Below are positions 17,589-29,835 of a DNA stretch of 64,000 nt, one piece after another (position 1 is the first letter of the stretch; every line of letters starts with the position of its first letter). Below the pieces are notes generated by a model, which worked only from the letters and a program-made list of their open reading frames with translations, had not been told where the DNA came from and did no database searches. The stretch lies in the NCBI RefSeq assembly GCF_014692875.1, contig NZ_CP061171.1, positions 744,001 through 808,000 of the forward strand, in the 5' to 3' direction. Made by a program: the position numbers and the translations under genes. The stretch comes from Pedobacter riviphilus. GTDB taxonomy: Bacteria > Bacteroidota > Bacteroidia > Sphingobacteriales > Sphingobacteriaceae.

Positions 17589-17645
17589 TGGTATAGGGTT
17601 TTAAAGCTAATCTTCAGAATAATTGCCCCTAAACCCTAAACCATT
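17589..17645. repeat. Intergenic quasi-palindrome
   Basis: ATGGTATAGGGTTT at the left mirrors AAACCCTAAACCAT at the right (13 of 14 positions). It lies between two convergent genes and could fold in either transcript. Confidence 0.6.
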
Positions 17646-17649
17646 TGCC

Positions 17650-18036
17650 TTATTGCGTTATATCTTTCGTGGTTAAAATGCTATCCACAACATAAACACT
17701 AAATCCACGCCATGGCAGGGTGTGTTTATATTCTTTGTAGTGTAATTCGAAAAATTTGCCACTATTGGCCATCATTTTTTCAGCAATTTCCTGATTAGCG
17801 ATAGAAAATTCGAATTCGTTGTTCTGTAGCGTTCCTGTTTGCCTAGATTTTATTCCGCTCTGGATCAATTTCCCTTCGTAGGTTTTAAATATGTAGCCCT
17901 TTTTCACTACATAATTTAATTCGCCGGCTTTTACGCCTTCGCCAAAAACAAAGAAATAACGATAATAGCAAATTGCTACGAGTAAAATAACGACTATAAC
18001 TGCGATAATTGAGCCTACTTTTTTGCCTGTTGTCAT
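17650..18036 (-). CDS. Hypothetical single-pass membrane protein
   Basis: A 128-residue protein starting at ATG 18036 (MTTGKKVGSIIAVIVVILLV); longer upstream frames run through the rpsU promoter and are unlikely. Residues ~8-24 are a membrane anchor. The outer part contains GELNYVVKKGYIFKTYEGKL and GFSVYVVDSI, a pattern I associate with small envelope proteins of Bacteroidota annotated as hypothetical ('6-phosphogluconate dehydrogenase' mis-annotations occur for this type). No enzymatic motif is visible. It is divergent from rpsU. Confidence 0.72.
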   Translation of the reverse strand: MTTGKKVGSIIAVIVVILLVAICYYRYFFVFGEGVKAGELNYVVKKGYIFKTYEGKLIQSGIKSRQTGTLQNNEFEFSIANQEIAEKMMANSGKFFELHYKEYKHTLPWRGFSVYVVDSILTTKDITQ

Positions 18037-18141
18037 ATGATATAATGTATATATAAATGTAGGTAAACAACAGTTTAGTTTAATGAATGATTTAAATAAA
18101 AATTTCTTTTTATAAATCTTTCTCATTTTCAATATTTTGCT

Positions 18142-18149
18142 TACATTTG
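18142..18149 (+). promoter_or_regulatory. -7 box of rpsU
   Basis: TACATTTG fits TAnnTTTG and lies 55 bases before the rpsU start, leaving a leader of about 50 nt that includes GAGAGGAGG, an unusual Shine-Dalgarno-like stretch for this phylum. Confidence 0.6.
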
Positions 18150-18182
18150 CAGCCCCGATAACAAGGGAAAATTTAAAAACCA

Positions 18183-18193
18183 CGAGAGGAGGT
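18183..18193 (+). promoter_or_regulatory. Strong Shine-Dalgarno sequence of rpsU
   Basis: GAGAGGAGG lies about 12 bases before the ATG of rpsU. Almost no other gene in the window has such a site. Published structural work on Flavobacterium ribosomes links S21, bS6 and bS18 to sequestering the anti-SD and notes that rpsU keeps an SD in this phylum, so autoregulation is plausible. Confidence 0.7.
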
Positions 18194-18204
18194 ATTTCAG
18201 CGTT

Positions 18205-18399
18205 ATGATCATTATCAACATTAAAGACGGCGAATCATTAGATAAAGCCCTTAAACGTTTCAAGAAAAAGTTTGAAAAAACTGGTGTATTGAGAGAACTA
18301 CGTAGTCGCCAAGCATACGAGAAAAAATCCGTTGCTCGCCGTACTGAAATTAAACATGCTGTTTACATTCAGAATATGAATCAAGATACAACTGCATAG
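18205..18399 (+). CDS. rpsU: 30S ribosomal protein S21
   Basis: A 64-residue S21, a small-subunit protein near the anti-Shine-Dalgarno region of 16S rRNA. Typical features are IINIKDGESLDKALKRFKKK and the basic LRSRQAYEKKSVARR segment. The upstream GAGAGGAGG at 18183-18191 is notable: in Bacteroidota the anti-SD is normally hidden with help from S21, and rpsU itself is the gene known to keep a strong SD, which suggests autogenous control. A terminator follows. Confidence 0.96.
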   Translation: MIIINIKDGESLDKALKRFKKKFEKTGVLRELRSRQAYEKKSVARRTEIKHAVYIQNMNQDTTA

Positions 18400-18420
18400 T
18401 TGTTTAAGATATAATATATT

Positions 18421-18452
18421 AAAGTCCCAATCGTTTGATTGGGACTTTTTTG
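18421..18452 (+). terminator. Terminator of rpsU
   Basis: AAAGTCCCAATC pairs with GATTGGGACTTT around a short loop and runs into six T. Confidence 0.92.
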
Positions 18453-18556
18453 TTTTAAAAAGAAATGAAAAACTTTACAATAAACAATTAATTAATGATT
18501 TCTTTATATCAAAACTATTTGTAACTTCATATCAATACCCCGCAAAAAGTTATTGA

Positions 18557-19438
18557 ATGTTGCTAAAAAGTTTTATCACCTATTTAACTCACGAGAAGCG
18601 CTATTCTCCGCATACCGTTACTTCTTATCAAGCAGATTTGAATCAATTTGAAGAATTTGTTAAGCGATCGGAACTGGATTTTCTTGAGGTAAAACATACC
18701 CACCTGCGCAGTTATCTGGTTGAGCTGATGGAGGAAAAAATATCGGAACAGACCATTAATAGAAAACTTTCAGCTTTGCGGAGCTTTTATAAATTTTTGC
18801 ATAGAGCCGGAAATATTGATCAAAATCCTACTGCTTTAATTAAAGCCCCAAAAATCCCTAAAAGGCTGCCTGTTTTTGTCGATGCACAAAAAATGGATCA
18901 TTTATTAGATTCGGGGCAATATTTCGATGAAAGTTTTCCTTCCGTACGAGATCATTTGGTCATCGAACTGCTTTTTGGAACTGGTATGCGTTTAACAGAA
19001 CTGCTGCAGTTAAAAGATACTGATATTGATATTTATTCAGGAACGATAAAAGTATTGGGTAAAAGGAATAAAGAAAGAATTATTCCTGTAAATAAACAGC
19101 TTATCAATCAGGTAAATACCTATATTGACCTAAAAAAGTTGCAAAACTTTAATAACAATTTGCTTATCTTAATCGTTACCAATACAGGTGCAGCGGCATA
19201 TCCAAAATTAATATACCGTATTGTTACCTCATACCTAAACCACGTATCAACCAATGAGAAGAAAAGTCCCCACGTGCTCCGGCACAGTTATGCAACAAGC
19301 CTGTTAAATGCAGGAGCAGATCTGAATGCAATTAAAGAACTTTTGGGCCATGCCAGTTTAGCAGCAACCCAGGTTTACACCCATAATTCGATCGAAAGAT
19401 TAAAAACAATTTATAAACAAGCCCATCCAAAGGCATAA
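18557..19438 (+). CDS. Tyrosine recombinase XerC/XerD-like
   Basis: A 293-residue site-specific tyrosine recombinase. The N-terminal SAM-like DNA-binding domain (~1-90, YLTHEKRYSPHTVTSYQADL) is followed by the catalytic domain with Arg in LLFGTGMRLTELL, Lys in the KVLGKRNKERIIPV hairpin, HVLRHSYATSLL, LLGHASLAATQVYTH containing the nucleophile Tyr. Length and layout fit the housekeeping Xer proteins that resolve chromosome dimers at dif; its position with hpf is the usual Bacteroidota chromosomal one, so I favour a Xer housekeeping role over an integron or phage integrase. XerC and XerD cannot be told apart here. Confidence 0.9.
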   Translation: MLLKSFITYLTHEKRYSPHTVTSYQADLNQFEEFVKRSELDFLEVKHTHLRSYLVELMEEKISEQTINRKLSALRSFYKFLHRAGNIDQNPTALIKAPKIPKRLPVFVDAQKMDHLLDSGQYFDESFPSVRDHLVIELLFGTGMRLTELLQLKDTDIDIYSGTIKVLGKRNKERIIPVNKQLINQVNTYIDLKKLQNFNNNLLILIVTNTGAAAYPKLIYRIVTSYLNHVSTNEKKSPHVLRHSYATSLLNAGADLNAIKELLGHASLAATQVYTHNSIERLKTIYKQAHPKA

Positions 19439-19452
19439 AAAAAGGAGGAAAA

Positions 19453-19800
19453 ATGAAAATCGGAGTTCAATCAATCCACTTCAGTGCAGACAGTAAGTTG
19501 TTAGATTTTATACAAAAAAAAGCAAATAAGCTAGATCAGTTTTTCGACCAGATTATTAGCGGGGAAGTGTATTTAAAGTTAGAGAATGTAGAGGACGAGG
19601 CCAATAAGATCAGTGAGATTAAACTCATTGTACCTGGAGGTACCCTCTTCGCTAAAGAACAATGTAAATCATTTGAAGAAGCCACAGATCTGGCAATCGA
19701 ATCGTTAAGAAAGCAGATTACGAAACATAAAGATAAAACACGGGCGAAATTAAGTGAGCATAAAGCAATTTTAAGTGAAAGCGAAGCTGCTGACTATTAA
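19453..19800 (+). CDS. hpf: Ribosome hibernation-promoting factor, HPF/YfiA family
   Basis: A 115-residue member of the HPF/YfiA family that binds the 30S decoding site in stationary phase and stops translation. The beta-alpha-beta-beta-beta-alpha layout is visible: MKIGVQSIHFSADSKLLDFI, KLDQFFDQIISGEVYLKL, then SFEEATDLAIESLRKQITKHK with the conserved Asp/Arg/Lys helix. It is 14 bp after the Xer gene and probably cotranscribed; AGGAGG-like AAAGGAGGAAAA precedes the ATG. It is the short form without the dimerisation tail. Confidence 0.9.
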   Translation: MKIGVQSIHFSADSKLLDFIQKKANKLDQFFDQIISGEVYLKLENVEDEANKISEIKLIVPGGTLFAKEQCKSFEEATDLAIESLRKQITKHKDKTRAKLSEHKAILSESEAADY

Positions 19801-19824
19801 TAAGCCACAAAAATTATATAAGCG

Positions 19825-19859
19825 AAAGAGCGGTACAGTTAAATGTGCCGCTCTTTTTG
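19825..19859 (+). terminator. Terminator after hpf
   Basis: AAAGAGCGGTAC pairs with a GTGCCGCTCTTT arm around a short loop, then T run. Ends the xer-hpf unit. Confidence 0.88.
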
Positions 19860-19885
19860 TTTTTGATGATAACGCTCTTTGGTGT

Positions 19886-19976
19886 CGCCATCTCGAGCGA
19901 AGTGAAGCGTAGTCGAGAGACCTATCTTGAGTATACTTTTGATGTTTCGCTGCGCTTCAGTCGGGATGACGGCATT
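19886..19976. repeat. REP-like palindrome
   Basis: The left arm (GTCGCCATCTCGAGCGAAGTG) mirrors the right arm (CGCTTCAGTCGGGATGACGG) with mismatches, and the left arm has its own TCTCGA/TCGAGA mini-hairpin. This is the CGTCATC...GAAGCG type of extragenic palindrome. The rest of the gap up to 20326 shows a GTGATTA/TAATCAC hairpin near 20158-20178 and otherwise AT-rich sequence without a gene. Confidence 0.55.
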
Positions 19977-20304
19977 TCTTTATATCAGTTTTATATCAGT
20001 TTTCTCAAATAATTAAAGAAAACCGAGCGCTATTCGCGTATGTTGCTATCAACTAATTCTAATTTTTTAAACAATTCTCCATAAAGAAAGCCTGTCTTGC
20101 TACCTAAATTTCAACTTTATTGAAATTAATTCGTTCGTTATTTGTTGTTGATTATTGTGATTACGCATTATAATCACGTTTAAGAGGACAATAGCCGAAA
20201 AAAAAGGAAAAAAAATATTCAATTTTAAGCGATTGATTATTAAGCTTCTTCAGGCATATAATGAGCACTAACTAAAATAACTTCATTATTTTTTTCAAAT
20301 TTAT

Positions 20305-20334
20305 TTTGAAGTGAAATATAAGTGTGTATATTTG
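20305..20334 (+). promoter_or_regulatory. Promoter of the tRNA-tuf cluster
   Basis: TTTG (20305-20308), an 18-base spacer, then TATATTTG (20327-20334) make a near-perfect Bacteroidota promoter. The first tRNA begins about 125 bases downstream, so the transcript has a leader that must be removed by tRNA processing. Confidence 0.75.
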
Positions 20335-20462
20335 CATTCCCTTTCGGAAACGGTGTTAGGCCAAGAAGAAAAGGCTTGTTCTTTAAAAAGATAAAAGTTT
20401 TAAAAAAACACGTTAATAGTATGAAAAATGAAGATTTTTCGTATCATTGCACAAAATTTAAA

Positions 20463-20535
<73 letters not shown>

Positions 20536-20574
20536 CTTTTTATTTTAAAGTGTTAGCATTTTAAAGTAAAAGAT

Positions 20575-20657
20575 GGGGAGATTCCAGAGCGGCCAAATGG
20601 GACAGACTGTAACTCTGTTATCGCAAGATTTCGAAGGTTCGAATCCTTCTCTCCCCA
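20575..20657 (+). tRNA. tRNA-Tyr (GTA)
   Basis: An 83-nt class II tRNA closed by GGGGAGA/TCTCCCC, with anticodon GTA in loop CTGTAAC and a long variable arm, as expected for tRNA-Tyr. Confidence 0.95.
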
Positions 20658-20738
20658 CACTTTAAATGAATGACCAAATGTTTTAATGATAGAATAATTC
20701 TCTCATTCTTTCATTCAATCAATCACTGGTTTTTAAAA

Positions 20739-20811
20739 GCGGAAGTAGCTCAGTTGGTAGAGCGATAGCCTTCCAAGCTATAGGTCGCGAGTTCGAACCT
20801 CGTCTTCCGCT
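20739..20811 (+). tRNA. tRNA-Gly (TCC)
   Basis: Acceptor GCGGAAG/CTTCCGC, anticodon stem ATAGC/GCTAT around CTTCCAA, anticodon TCC, T-arm GAGTTCGAACCTC. Confidence 0.96.
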
Positions 20812-20847
20812 CCAATAAAAATTAGAAAGTGGGCAGTTATCGGTAAC

Positions 20848-20868
20848 AGTTTTAACATAGTTAAAACT
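20848..20868 (+). other. Hairpin between tRNA-Gly and tRNA-Thr
   Basis: AGTTTTAAC and GTTAAAACT pair around a 3-base loop in the middle of the spacer. Likely a processing signal or spacer structure rather than a terminator, as there is no T run. Confidence 0.5.
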
Positions 20869-20895
20869 AAATAAGCTGGAACTGGAAACTAAAAA

Positions 20896-20967
<72 letters not shown>

Positions 20968-21087
20968 CAGGTATAATAAAGCTTTGTTAAATCTGTTTAA
21001 TAAGCAGAGTAGACAAGGTTTTTTGTGTTGAAATAACAATAAATAAAAAATAATAAAAAGTTAACCTACTAATTAGTTATAAATAAA

Positions 21088-22275
21088 ATGGCAAAAGAAA
21101 AATTTGACCGCAGTAAACCGCACTTAAACATCGGTACAATCGGTCACGTCGATCACGGTAAAACAACTTTAACAGCAGCTATTACAAAAGTTTTGGCTGA
21201 TGCTGGTTTAACTGAGGCACGTTCATTCGATTCAATTGACTCTGCTCCAGAGGAAAAAGAAAGAGGTATTACAATCAATACAGCTCACGTTGAGTATTCA
21301 ACAGCTAACCGTCACTATGCACACGTTGACTGTCCAGGTCACGCGGATTACGTGAAAAACATGGTTACTGGTGCTGCTCAGATGGACGGTGCAATTATCG
21401 TTGTTGCTGCTACTGATGGTCCAATGCCACAAACTCGCGAGCACATCCTATTAGCTCGTCAGGTTGGTGTACCTTCATTAGTTGTATTCATGAATAAAGT
21501 GGATATGGTTGATGATCCTGAATTATTAGAATTAGTAGAAATGGAAGTTCGTGAATTATTATCATTCTACGAATTCCCAGGTGATGATATTCCTGTAATC
21601 CAAGGTTCTGCATTAGGTGGATTAAACGGCGATCCTAAATGGGTTGGTAAAATTATGGAATTAATGGATGCTGTTGATAGCTACATTCCAATTCCTCCAC
21701 GTTTAACTGATCTTCCATTCTTAATGCCTGTTGAAGACGTATTCTCAATTACTGGTCGTGGTACTGTTGCTACTGGTCGTATTGAGCGTGGTGTAATCAA
21801 CTCTGGAGATCCAGTTGAGATCTTAGGTATGGGTGCTGAGAACTTAAAATCTACAGTAACTGGTGTTGAGATGTTCCGTAAAATCTTAGATTACGGTGAA
21901 GCTGGTGATAACGTAGGTTTATTGTTACGTGGTATTGAGAAAACTGATATCCGTCGTGGTATGGTAATCTGTAAACCAGGTTCAGTAACTCCTCACACTG
22001 ATTTCAAAGCTGAGATCTATGTATTATCAAAAGCAGAAGGTGGTCGTCACACACCATTCTTTAACAAATACCGTCCTCAATTCTATTTCCGTACAACAGA
22101 CGTTACTGGTGAGATTTCATTAGCTGAAGGTACTGAGATGGTAATGCCAGGTGATAACGTTACAATCACTGTAAAGTTGATCAACGCTATCGCAATGGAA
22201 AAAGGTCTACGTTTCGCTATCCGTGAAGGTGGTAGAACAGTAGGTGCTGGTCAGGTAACTGAAATTTTAAAATAA
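21088..22275 (+). CDS. tuf: Elongation factor Tu
   Basis: A 395-residue EF-Tu that carries aminoacyl-tRNA to the ribosome A site. GTPase motifs are G1 [11 protein letters not shown]2 with RGITI, G3 DCPGHADY, G4 NKVD and the SAL loop (GSALGG); domains 2 and 3 are complete ([39 protein letters not shown] at the end). It is in the tRNA-tuf-tRNA-secE-nusG cluster and probably cotranscribed from the promoter near 20305. Codon use is biased towards T-ending codons, as expected of a highly expressed gene. Confidence 0.99.
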   Translation: MAKEKFDRSKPHLNIGTIGHVDHGKTTLTAAITKVLADAGLTEARSFDSIDSAPEEKERGITINTAHVEYSTANRHYAHVDCPGHADYVKNMVTGAAQMDGAIIVVAATDGPMPQTREHILLARQVGVPSLVVFMNKVDMVDDPELLELVEMEVRELLSFYEFPGDDIPVIQGSALGGLNGDPKWVGKIMELMDAVDSYIPIPPRLTDLPFLMPVEDVFSITGRGTVATGRIERGVINSGDPVEILGMGAENLKSTVTGVEMFRKILDYGEAGDNVGLLLRGIEKTDIRRGMVICKPGSVTPHTDFKAEIYVLSKAEGGRHTPFFNKYRPQFYFRTTDVTGEISLAEGTEMVMPGDNVTITVKLINAIAMEKGLRFAIREGGRTVGAGQVTEILK

Positions 22276-22283
22276 ATCCTAAA

Positions 22284-22356
22284 TCCCGGTTTACCGGGAC
22301 TTAAGAAAAAATAAGAAAAGCGAAGTGTTTGGGTACACTTAAACACTTCGCTTTCT
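22284..22356 (+). other. Double hairpin between tuf and tRNA-Trp
   Basis: TCCCGGTTTACCGGGA (22284-22299) is a short stem right after tuf. AAGCGAAGTGTTT (from 22318) pairs with AAACACTTCGCTT (to 22353) around a 10-base loop. Neither is followed by a long T run, so partial termination or cleavage that frees tRNA-Trp is more likely than full termination. Confidence 0.6.
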
Positions 22357-22360
22357 AAAT

Positions 22361-22431
22361 ACGGGAATAGTTCAACGGTAGAATAGAGGTCTCCAAAACC
22401 TTTGATCAGGGTTCGAATCCTTGTTCCCGTG
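22361..22431 (+). tRNA. tRNA-Trp (CCA)
   Basis: Acceptor ACGGGAA/TTCCCGT, anticodon loop CTCCAAA with anticodon CCA, T-arm GGTTCGAATCC. tRNA-Trp between tuf and secE is the classical bacterial order. Confidence 0.96.
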
Positions 22432-22451
22432 CTCAAAACAGTGGTTGAGTA

Positions 22452-22530
22452 ATTGAATGAGTGAATGATTGAATTTGAAAGTTAGCTTTCGAATATTATC
22501 ATTCACTCATTTAGTCATTCTGTCATTCAA
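22452..22530. repeat. Quasi-palindrome between tRNA-Trp and secE
   Basis: A left arm containing GAATGAGTGAATGATTG and TTTGAAAG mirrors CTTTCGAATATTATCATTC and ACTCATTT. In RNA this gives a long imperfect hairpin directly after the tRNA. Words of the type GAATGA/TCATTC recur in the spacer 20660-20730 as well. Confidence 0.5.
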
Positions 22531-22540
22531 TAAATTAAAT

Positions 22541-22738
22541 ATGGCTAAAGTAGTTGAGTTTATAAAAGAATCGTACGATGAAATGACCCAGAAGGTTACA
22601 TGGCCTACCTGGGGCGAACTGCAAAGTTCTGCAATTCTTGTATTAGTGGCTTCTTTAATTATTGCATTGGTTATTTTTGCAATGGATAAAGGATCAACAT
22701 TTGTGTTAGATACTTTTTATAAATCACTTTCTAATTAA
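22541..22738 (+). CDS. secE: Preprotein translocase subunit SecE
   Basis: A 65-residue SecE that clamps SecY in the membrane. Start at ATG 22541 (MAKVVEFIKESYDEMTQKV) rather than an earlier TTG-type start inside the quasi-palindrome. The conserved amphipathic helix with VTWPTWGELQSS precedes one membrane segment (~30-50, AILVLVASLIIALVIFAM). Gene order secE-nusG-rplK is universal. Confidence 0.95.
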   Translation: MAKVVEFIKESYDEMTQKVTWPTWGELQSSAILVLVASLIIALVIFAMDKGSTFVLDTFYKSLSN

Positions 22739-22747
22739 TATTTACTA

Positions 22748-23287
22748 ATGAGCGATCTAAAGTGGTACGTTGTAAGGGCTGTTAGCGGTAAAGAAAAGAA
22801 AGTAAAGCAGTACATTGATGCTGAGATCAGCCGTTTAGGTTTCTCTCATTTGGTTCCGCAGGTTTTAATACCAATGGAAAAATACTACCAAATGAAAGAT
22901 GGTAAAAAAATTGCCAAAGAACGTAACTTTTATCCAGGCTATGTTTTAATCGAAGCTACATTAGATGGAGAATTAGAACATATCATTAAAGGAATTAATA
23001 GTGTGATTGGTTTCTTAGGTGATAAAGCTGGTAATCCTATCCCAATGCGCCAGGCAGAAGTTAACCGTATTTTAGGTGTGGTTGATGAAATGAGCGAGCA
23101 AGGCGAAACCATGAATGTACCTTACTATGTTGGCGAAGGTATTAAAGTGATGGACGGACCTTTCAATGGTTTCTCAGGTATTATCGAAGAGGTAAACGAA
23201 GAGAAGAAAAAACTGAAAGTAATGGTTAAAATCTTCGGTCGTAAAACTCCACTTGAGCTTAACTACATGCAGGTAGAAAAAGAATAA
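22748..23287 (+). CDS. nusG: Transcription termination/antitermination protein NusG
   Basis: A 179-residue NusG that binds RNA polymerase and, through its KOW domain, ribosomal S10 or Rho. The NGN domain covers ~1-115 (KWYVVRAVSGKEKKVKQYI; FYPGYVLIE), and the KOW domain covers ~125-179 (GEGIKVMDGPFNGFSGIIEE). Separated from secE by 9 bp, hence one operon. A terminator follows at 23311. Confidence 0.97.
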   Translation: MSDLKWYVVRAVSGKEKKVKQYIDAEISRLGFSHLVPQVLIPMEKYYQMKDGKKIAKERNFYPGYVLIEATLDGELEHIIKGINSVIGFLGDKAGNPIPMRQAEVNRILGVVDEMSEQGETMNVPYYVGEGIKVMDGPFNGFSGIIEEVNEEKKKLKVMVKIFGRKTPLELNYMQVEKE

Positions 23288-23310
23288 GAAATTTTTTAAA
23301 ATAAAATAAG

Positions 23311-23342
23311 ACCGCAAGATTTACTTTTTGCGGTTTTTTCTT
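23311..23342 (+). terminator. Terminator after nusG
   Basis: ACCGCAA pairs with TTGCGGT and runs into six T. The gap 23343-23533 to the rplK promoter is AT-rich without a gene. Confidence 0.85.
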
Positions 23343-23533
23343 TTTAATGTTTTTTTAAATTGCTTACAAAAACCTAAGTTTTAAGCTGTAAGAACAAAGG
23401 AGTTATCTTTATTTGAGATTGAAAAGATTGCATATCCTATAATTGTATAGTCGGTAGAATGGTTGTTCTTAACCGTTATATCAGGTATATTCCTAATATG
23501 TTATACATTTAAAAATATATTTCGCTGTATCTA

Positions 23534-23564
23534 TTGCAGTAATGTAAGATTATCCATATCTTTG
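23534..23564 (+). promoter_or_regulatory. Promoter of rplKAJL-rpoBC
   Basis: TTG (23534-23536), 20-base spacer, TATCTTTG (23557-23564). The expected start site gives a leader of ~85 nt before rplK that holds a CTTTATAG/CTATAAGG hairpin, a possible site for L1 autoregulation. Confidence 0.75.
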
Positions 23565-23656
23565 CAGTCCTTTAAGCTTTATAGGAGCTATAAGGAATTA
23601 AATGTTACATGCTTCCAATATTTAACATTGAGTTTTAAATAAACAAAAAACACAAA

Positions 23657-24100
23657 ATGGCAAAAGAAGTCAGTGCAATGATCAAATTACAGATCAAAGG
23701 CGGAGCGGCAAATCCATCGCCACCAGTAGGACCTGCATTAGGTGCTAAAGGGGTGAATATCATGGAGTTTTGCAAACAGTACAACGCTCGTACCCAAGAT
23801 AAAGCAGGTAAAGTATTGCCAGTTGTAATTACTGTTTATGCTGATAAGTCATTCGATTTCATCATCAAAACCCCTCCGGTAGCTATTCAGTTAAAAGATG
23901 CTACTAAATTACAGAGTGGTTCTGCTGAGCCTAACCGTAAGAAAGTTGGGTCGGTGACCTGGGACCAGATTAAAGTTATTGCTGAGGATAAAATGCCTGA
24001 TTTAAATGCATTTACAATCGAATCAGCAATGAGTATGGTTGCTGGAACAGCACGCAGTATGGGAATCACCGTTTCTGGTGACGCACCCTGGAACAATTAA
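23657..24100 (+). CDS. rplK: 50S ribosomal protein L11
   Basis: A 147-residue L11 in the GTPase-associated centre, binding 23S rRNA and needed for stringent response sensing. Start [20 protein letters not shown], then [20 protein letters not shown]; the C-terminal RNA-binding domain includes GTARSMGI. First gene of the L11 operon, with rplA after 20 bp. Confidence 0.98.
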   Translation: MAKEVSAMIKLQIKGGAANPSPPVGPALGAKGVNIMEFCKQYNARTQDKAGKVLPVVITVYADKSFDFIIKTPPVAIQLKDATKLQSGSAEPNRKKVGSVTWDQIKVIAEDKMPDLNAFTIESAMSMVAGTARSMGITVSGDAPWNN

Positions 24101-24120
24101 TTAAAAAACAGTTTACAACA

Positions 24121-24819
24121 GTGGCGAAATTAACTAAAAATCAAAAAAAGGCACATGCTAAAATAGAAGCTGGTAAAGCTTATACTTTGAAGGATGCTGC
24201 TGCTTTGGTAAAAGAAATCACTACTACTAAATTCGATGCTTCAGTTGATATTGATGTATCTTTAGGAGTAGATCCGCGTAAAGCCAATCAAATGGTACGT
24301 GGTATTGCTACTTTACCACACGGAACAGGTAAAACTGTACGTGTTTTAGCTTTAGTAACTCCTGATAAGGAAGAAGAAGCGAAAGCAGCTGGCGCAGACT
24401 TCGTAGGTTTAGACGAGTATGTAGCTAAAATTGAAGGTGGTTGGACCGATGTAGACATTATTATCACTACACCAGCTTGTATGGCTAAGGTAGGTAAATT
24501 GGGCCGTGTTTTAGGTCCAAGAAACTTAATGCCTAATCCAAAATCTGGAACAGTAACTAACGAAGTTGGTAAAGCTGTAACAGAAGTTAAAGCAGGTAAA
24601 ATTGATTTTAAAGTAGACAAAACGGGTATCATACACGCCTCGATAGGAAAAGTATCATTCCCAGCAGATAAAATTTATGAGAATGCACTTGAGATTATTC
24701 AAGTAATTTCTAAATTAAAACCATCTGCTGCAAAAGGAACTTATTTTAAGAGCATTCACGTGTCTTCTACAATGAGTCCTGGGATTGCAATTGAAACAAA
24801 ATCAGTAGCGGGGATCTAA
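24121..24819 (+). CDS. rplA: 50S ribosomal protein L1
   Basis: A 232-residue L1, stalk protein and translational repressor of its own operon. Begins with GTG ([12 protein letters not shown]). Signatures [38 protein letters not shown]. Ends 2 bp before the rplJ start. Confidence 0.98.
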   Translation: MAKLTKNQKKAHAKIEAGKAYTLKDAAALVKEITTTKFDASVDIDVSLGVDPRKANQMVRGIATLPHGTGKTVRVLALVTPDKEEEAKAAGADFVGLDEYVAKIEGGWTDVDIIITTPACMAKVGKLGRVLGPRNLMPNPKSGTVTNEVGKAVTEVKAGKIDFKVDKTGIIHASIGKVSFPADKIYENALEIIQVISKLKPSAAKGTYFKSIHVSSTMSPGIAIETKSVAGI

Positions 24820-24821
24820 TC

Positions 24822-25342
24822 ATGAACAGAGAAGAAAAAACGAAGTAGTTTTAGAACTACAAGGACAAATGCAAGAGTTTGGCAATTTCTATATTGCTGA
24901 TACATCTAGCCTTTCTGTAGAGCAGATCAATAACATCCGCCGCAAATGTTTCGAAGGTGATATCGTAATGAAGGTTGCTAAAAACTCTTTAATCCGCAAA
25001 GCGATTGAAGGTTTAGATGGCGATGCTTCTGAGATATACGAAGCGCTTAAAGGTTCATCATCATTATTATTCTCAAAAACAGCAAACGCTCCGGCTAAGT
25101 TGATTAAAACTTTGAGAAAAACTTCTGATAAACCTGTGCTTAAAGCAGCATATATAGATTCATCAGTATACGTTGGCGACGATCAATTGAATAACTTAGT
25201 AAGCTTAAAATCAAGAGAAGAGCTTATTGGCGATATCATTGGATTATTACAGTCACCAGCTAAAAATGTTCTATCTGCACTTCAATCAGGCGGTAGCAAA
25301 ATTGCAGGAATTGTTAAAACTCTTCAAGAAAGAGAAGGTTAA
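24822..25342 (+). CDS. rplJ: 50S ribosomal protein L10, frame-shifted near its start in this sequence
   Basis: L10 anchors the L7/L12 stalk. The expected start is ATG 24822 (MNREEK...), two bases after rplA, but the frame hits TAG at 24846-24848. One extra A in the A6 run at 24835-24840 would give ...EEKNEVVLELQGQ and join the main frame, which is intact from 24839 to 25342 and has the L10 core (NNIRRKCF; MKVAKNSLIRKAI; SLLFS). As read, translation could start only at the internal ATG 24869, giving 157 residues. A base-calling or assembly error in the run is most likely; -1 frameshifting is a remote alternative. Confidence 0.88.
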
Positions 25343-25408
25343 CGAACACCTTAAGTTCGCAAATTAAACAAAATTATTACACACGTAAATTTTTAAAATC
25401 TTAATAAA

Positions 25409-25786
25409 ATGGCAGATTTAAAAGCGTTTGCTGAGCAATTAGTAAACTTAACAGTAAAAGAAGTTAATGAATTAGCTCAAATCTTAAAAGATGAGTATGG
25501 TATTGAGCCTGCAGCTGCTGCTGTAGTTGCTGGTCCTGCTGCTGGTGGTGATGCACCTGCTGCTGCTGCAGAAAAAACATCTTTTGATGTAATCTTAAAA
25601 GAAGCTGGTGGTCAGAAATTAGCAGTTGTAAAACTTGTTAAAGACTTAACTGGTTTAGGTTTGAAAGAAGCTAAAGACTTAGTGGACGGAGCACCAAAAG
25701 AATTAAAAGCTGGTGTTGCTAAAGACGAAGCAGAAGCTCTTAAAAAACAATTAGAAGAAGCTGGAGCAGTAGTTGAGATTAAGTAA
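25409..25786 (+). CDS. rplL: 50S ribosomal protein L7/L12
   Basis: A 125-residue stalk protein that recruits translational GTPases. N-terminal dimer domain (~1-35), Ala-rich hinge (~37-57, [14 protein letters not shown]), C-terminal domain with [13 protein letters not shown] and [21 protein letters not shown] hairpin follows at 25819. Confidence 0.98.
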   Translation: MADLKAFAEQLVNLTVKEVNELAQILKDEYGIEPAAAAVVAGPAAGGDAPAAAAEKTSFDVILKEAGGQKLAVVKLVKDLTGLGLKEAKDLVDGAPKELKAGVAKDEAEALKKQLEEAGAVVEIK

Positions 25787-25818
25787 TCACTTAACTTAGC
25801 TAAGCTAAAAATGTATTA

Positions 25819-25846
25819 GACACCGACTGAAAATGTCGGTGTCTTT
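25819..25846 (+). terminator. Attenuator-like hairpin between rplL and rpoB
   Basis: AGACACCGAC pairs with GTCGGTGTCT around 6 bases; only two or three T follow. A stem this strong with a poor T tract fits a partial terminator that sets the L12 to RNA polymerase ratio. Confidence 0.65.
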
Positions 25847-25943
25847 ACCTGTTTATAAACATCTCATTTTGTTTGGTTAATGAGCCTGTTTAAAATCTGA
25901 ACCAAACAAATAGTTTATTCTTAAACTAAAATCTTTTAGTCCA

Positions 25944-29747
<3,804 letters not shown>

Positions 29748-29764
29748 GTATTAAGTATTAAAGT

Positions 29765-29804
29765 ATCAAGTATCAAGACGGGTAATCCGATCTTGATACT
29801 TGAT
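29765..29804 (+). other. Hairpin between rpoB and rpoC
   Basis: ATCAAGTATCAAGA at 29765-29778 pairs perfectly with TCTTGATACTTGAT at 29791-29804 around CGGGTAATCCGA, which itself can pair. No T run. Possible RNase processing or translation-insulating structure inside the rpoBC transcript. Confidence 0.65.
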
Positions 29805-29835
29805 GCGAAATACTTGCTACTCAAAACAAAAAGAT

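Noticed and set aside
18036..18183. Extending the membrane-protein gene upstream to 18183
   Set aside because: The longer frame would run through the rpsU promoter on the other strand and bury the membrane anchor; ATG 18036 gives a normal anchor start.
24835..24848. Programmed -1 frameshift in rplJ
   Set aside because: The slip would land in the right frame, but A-AAA-ACG is not a standard slippery heptamer and similar single-base losses hit four other genes here. Error is simpler.
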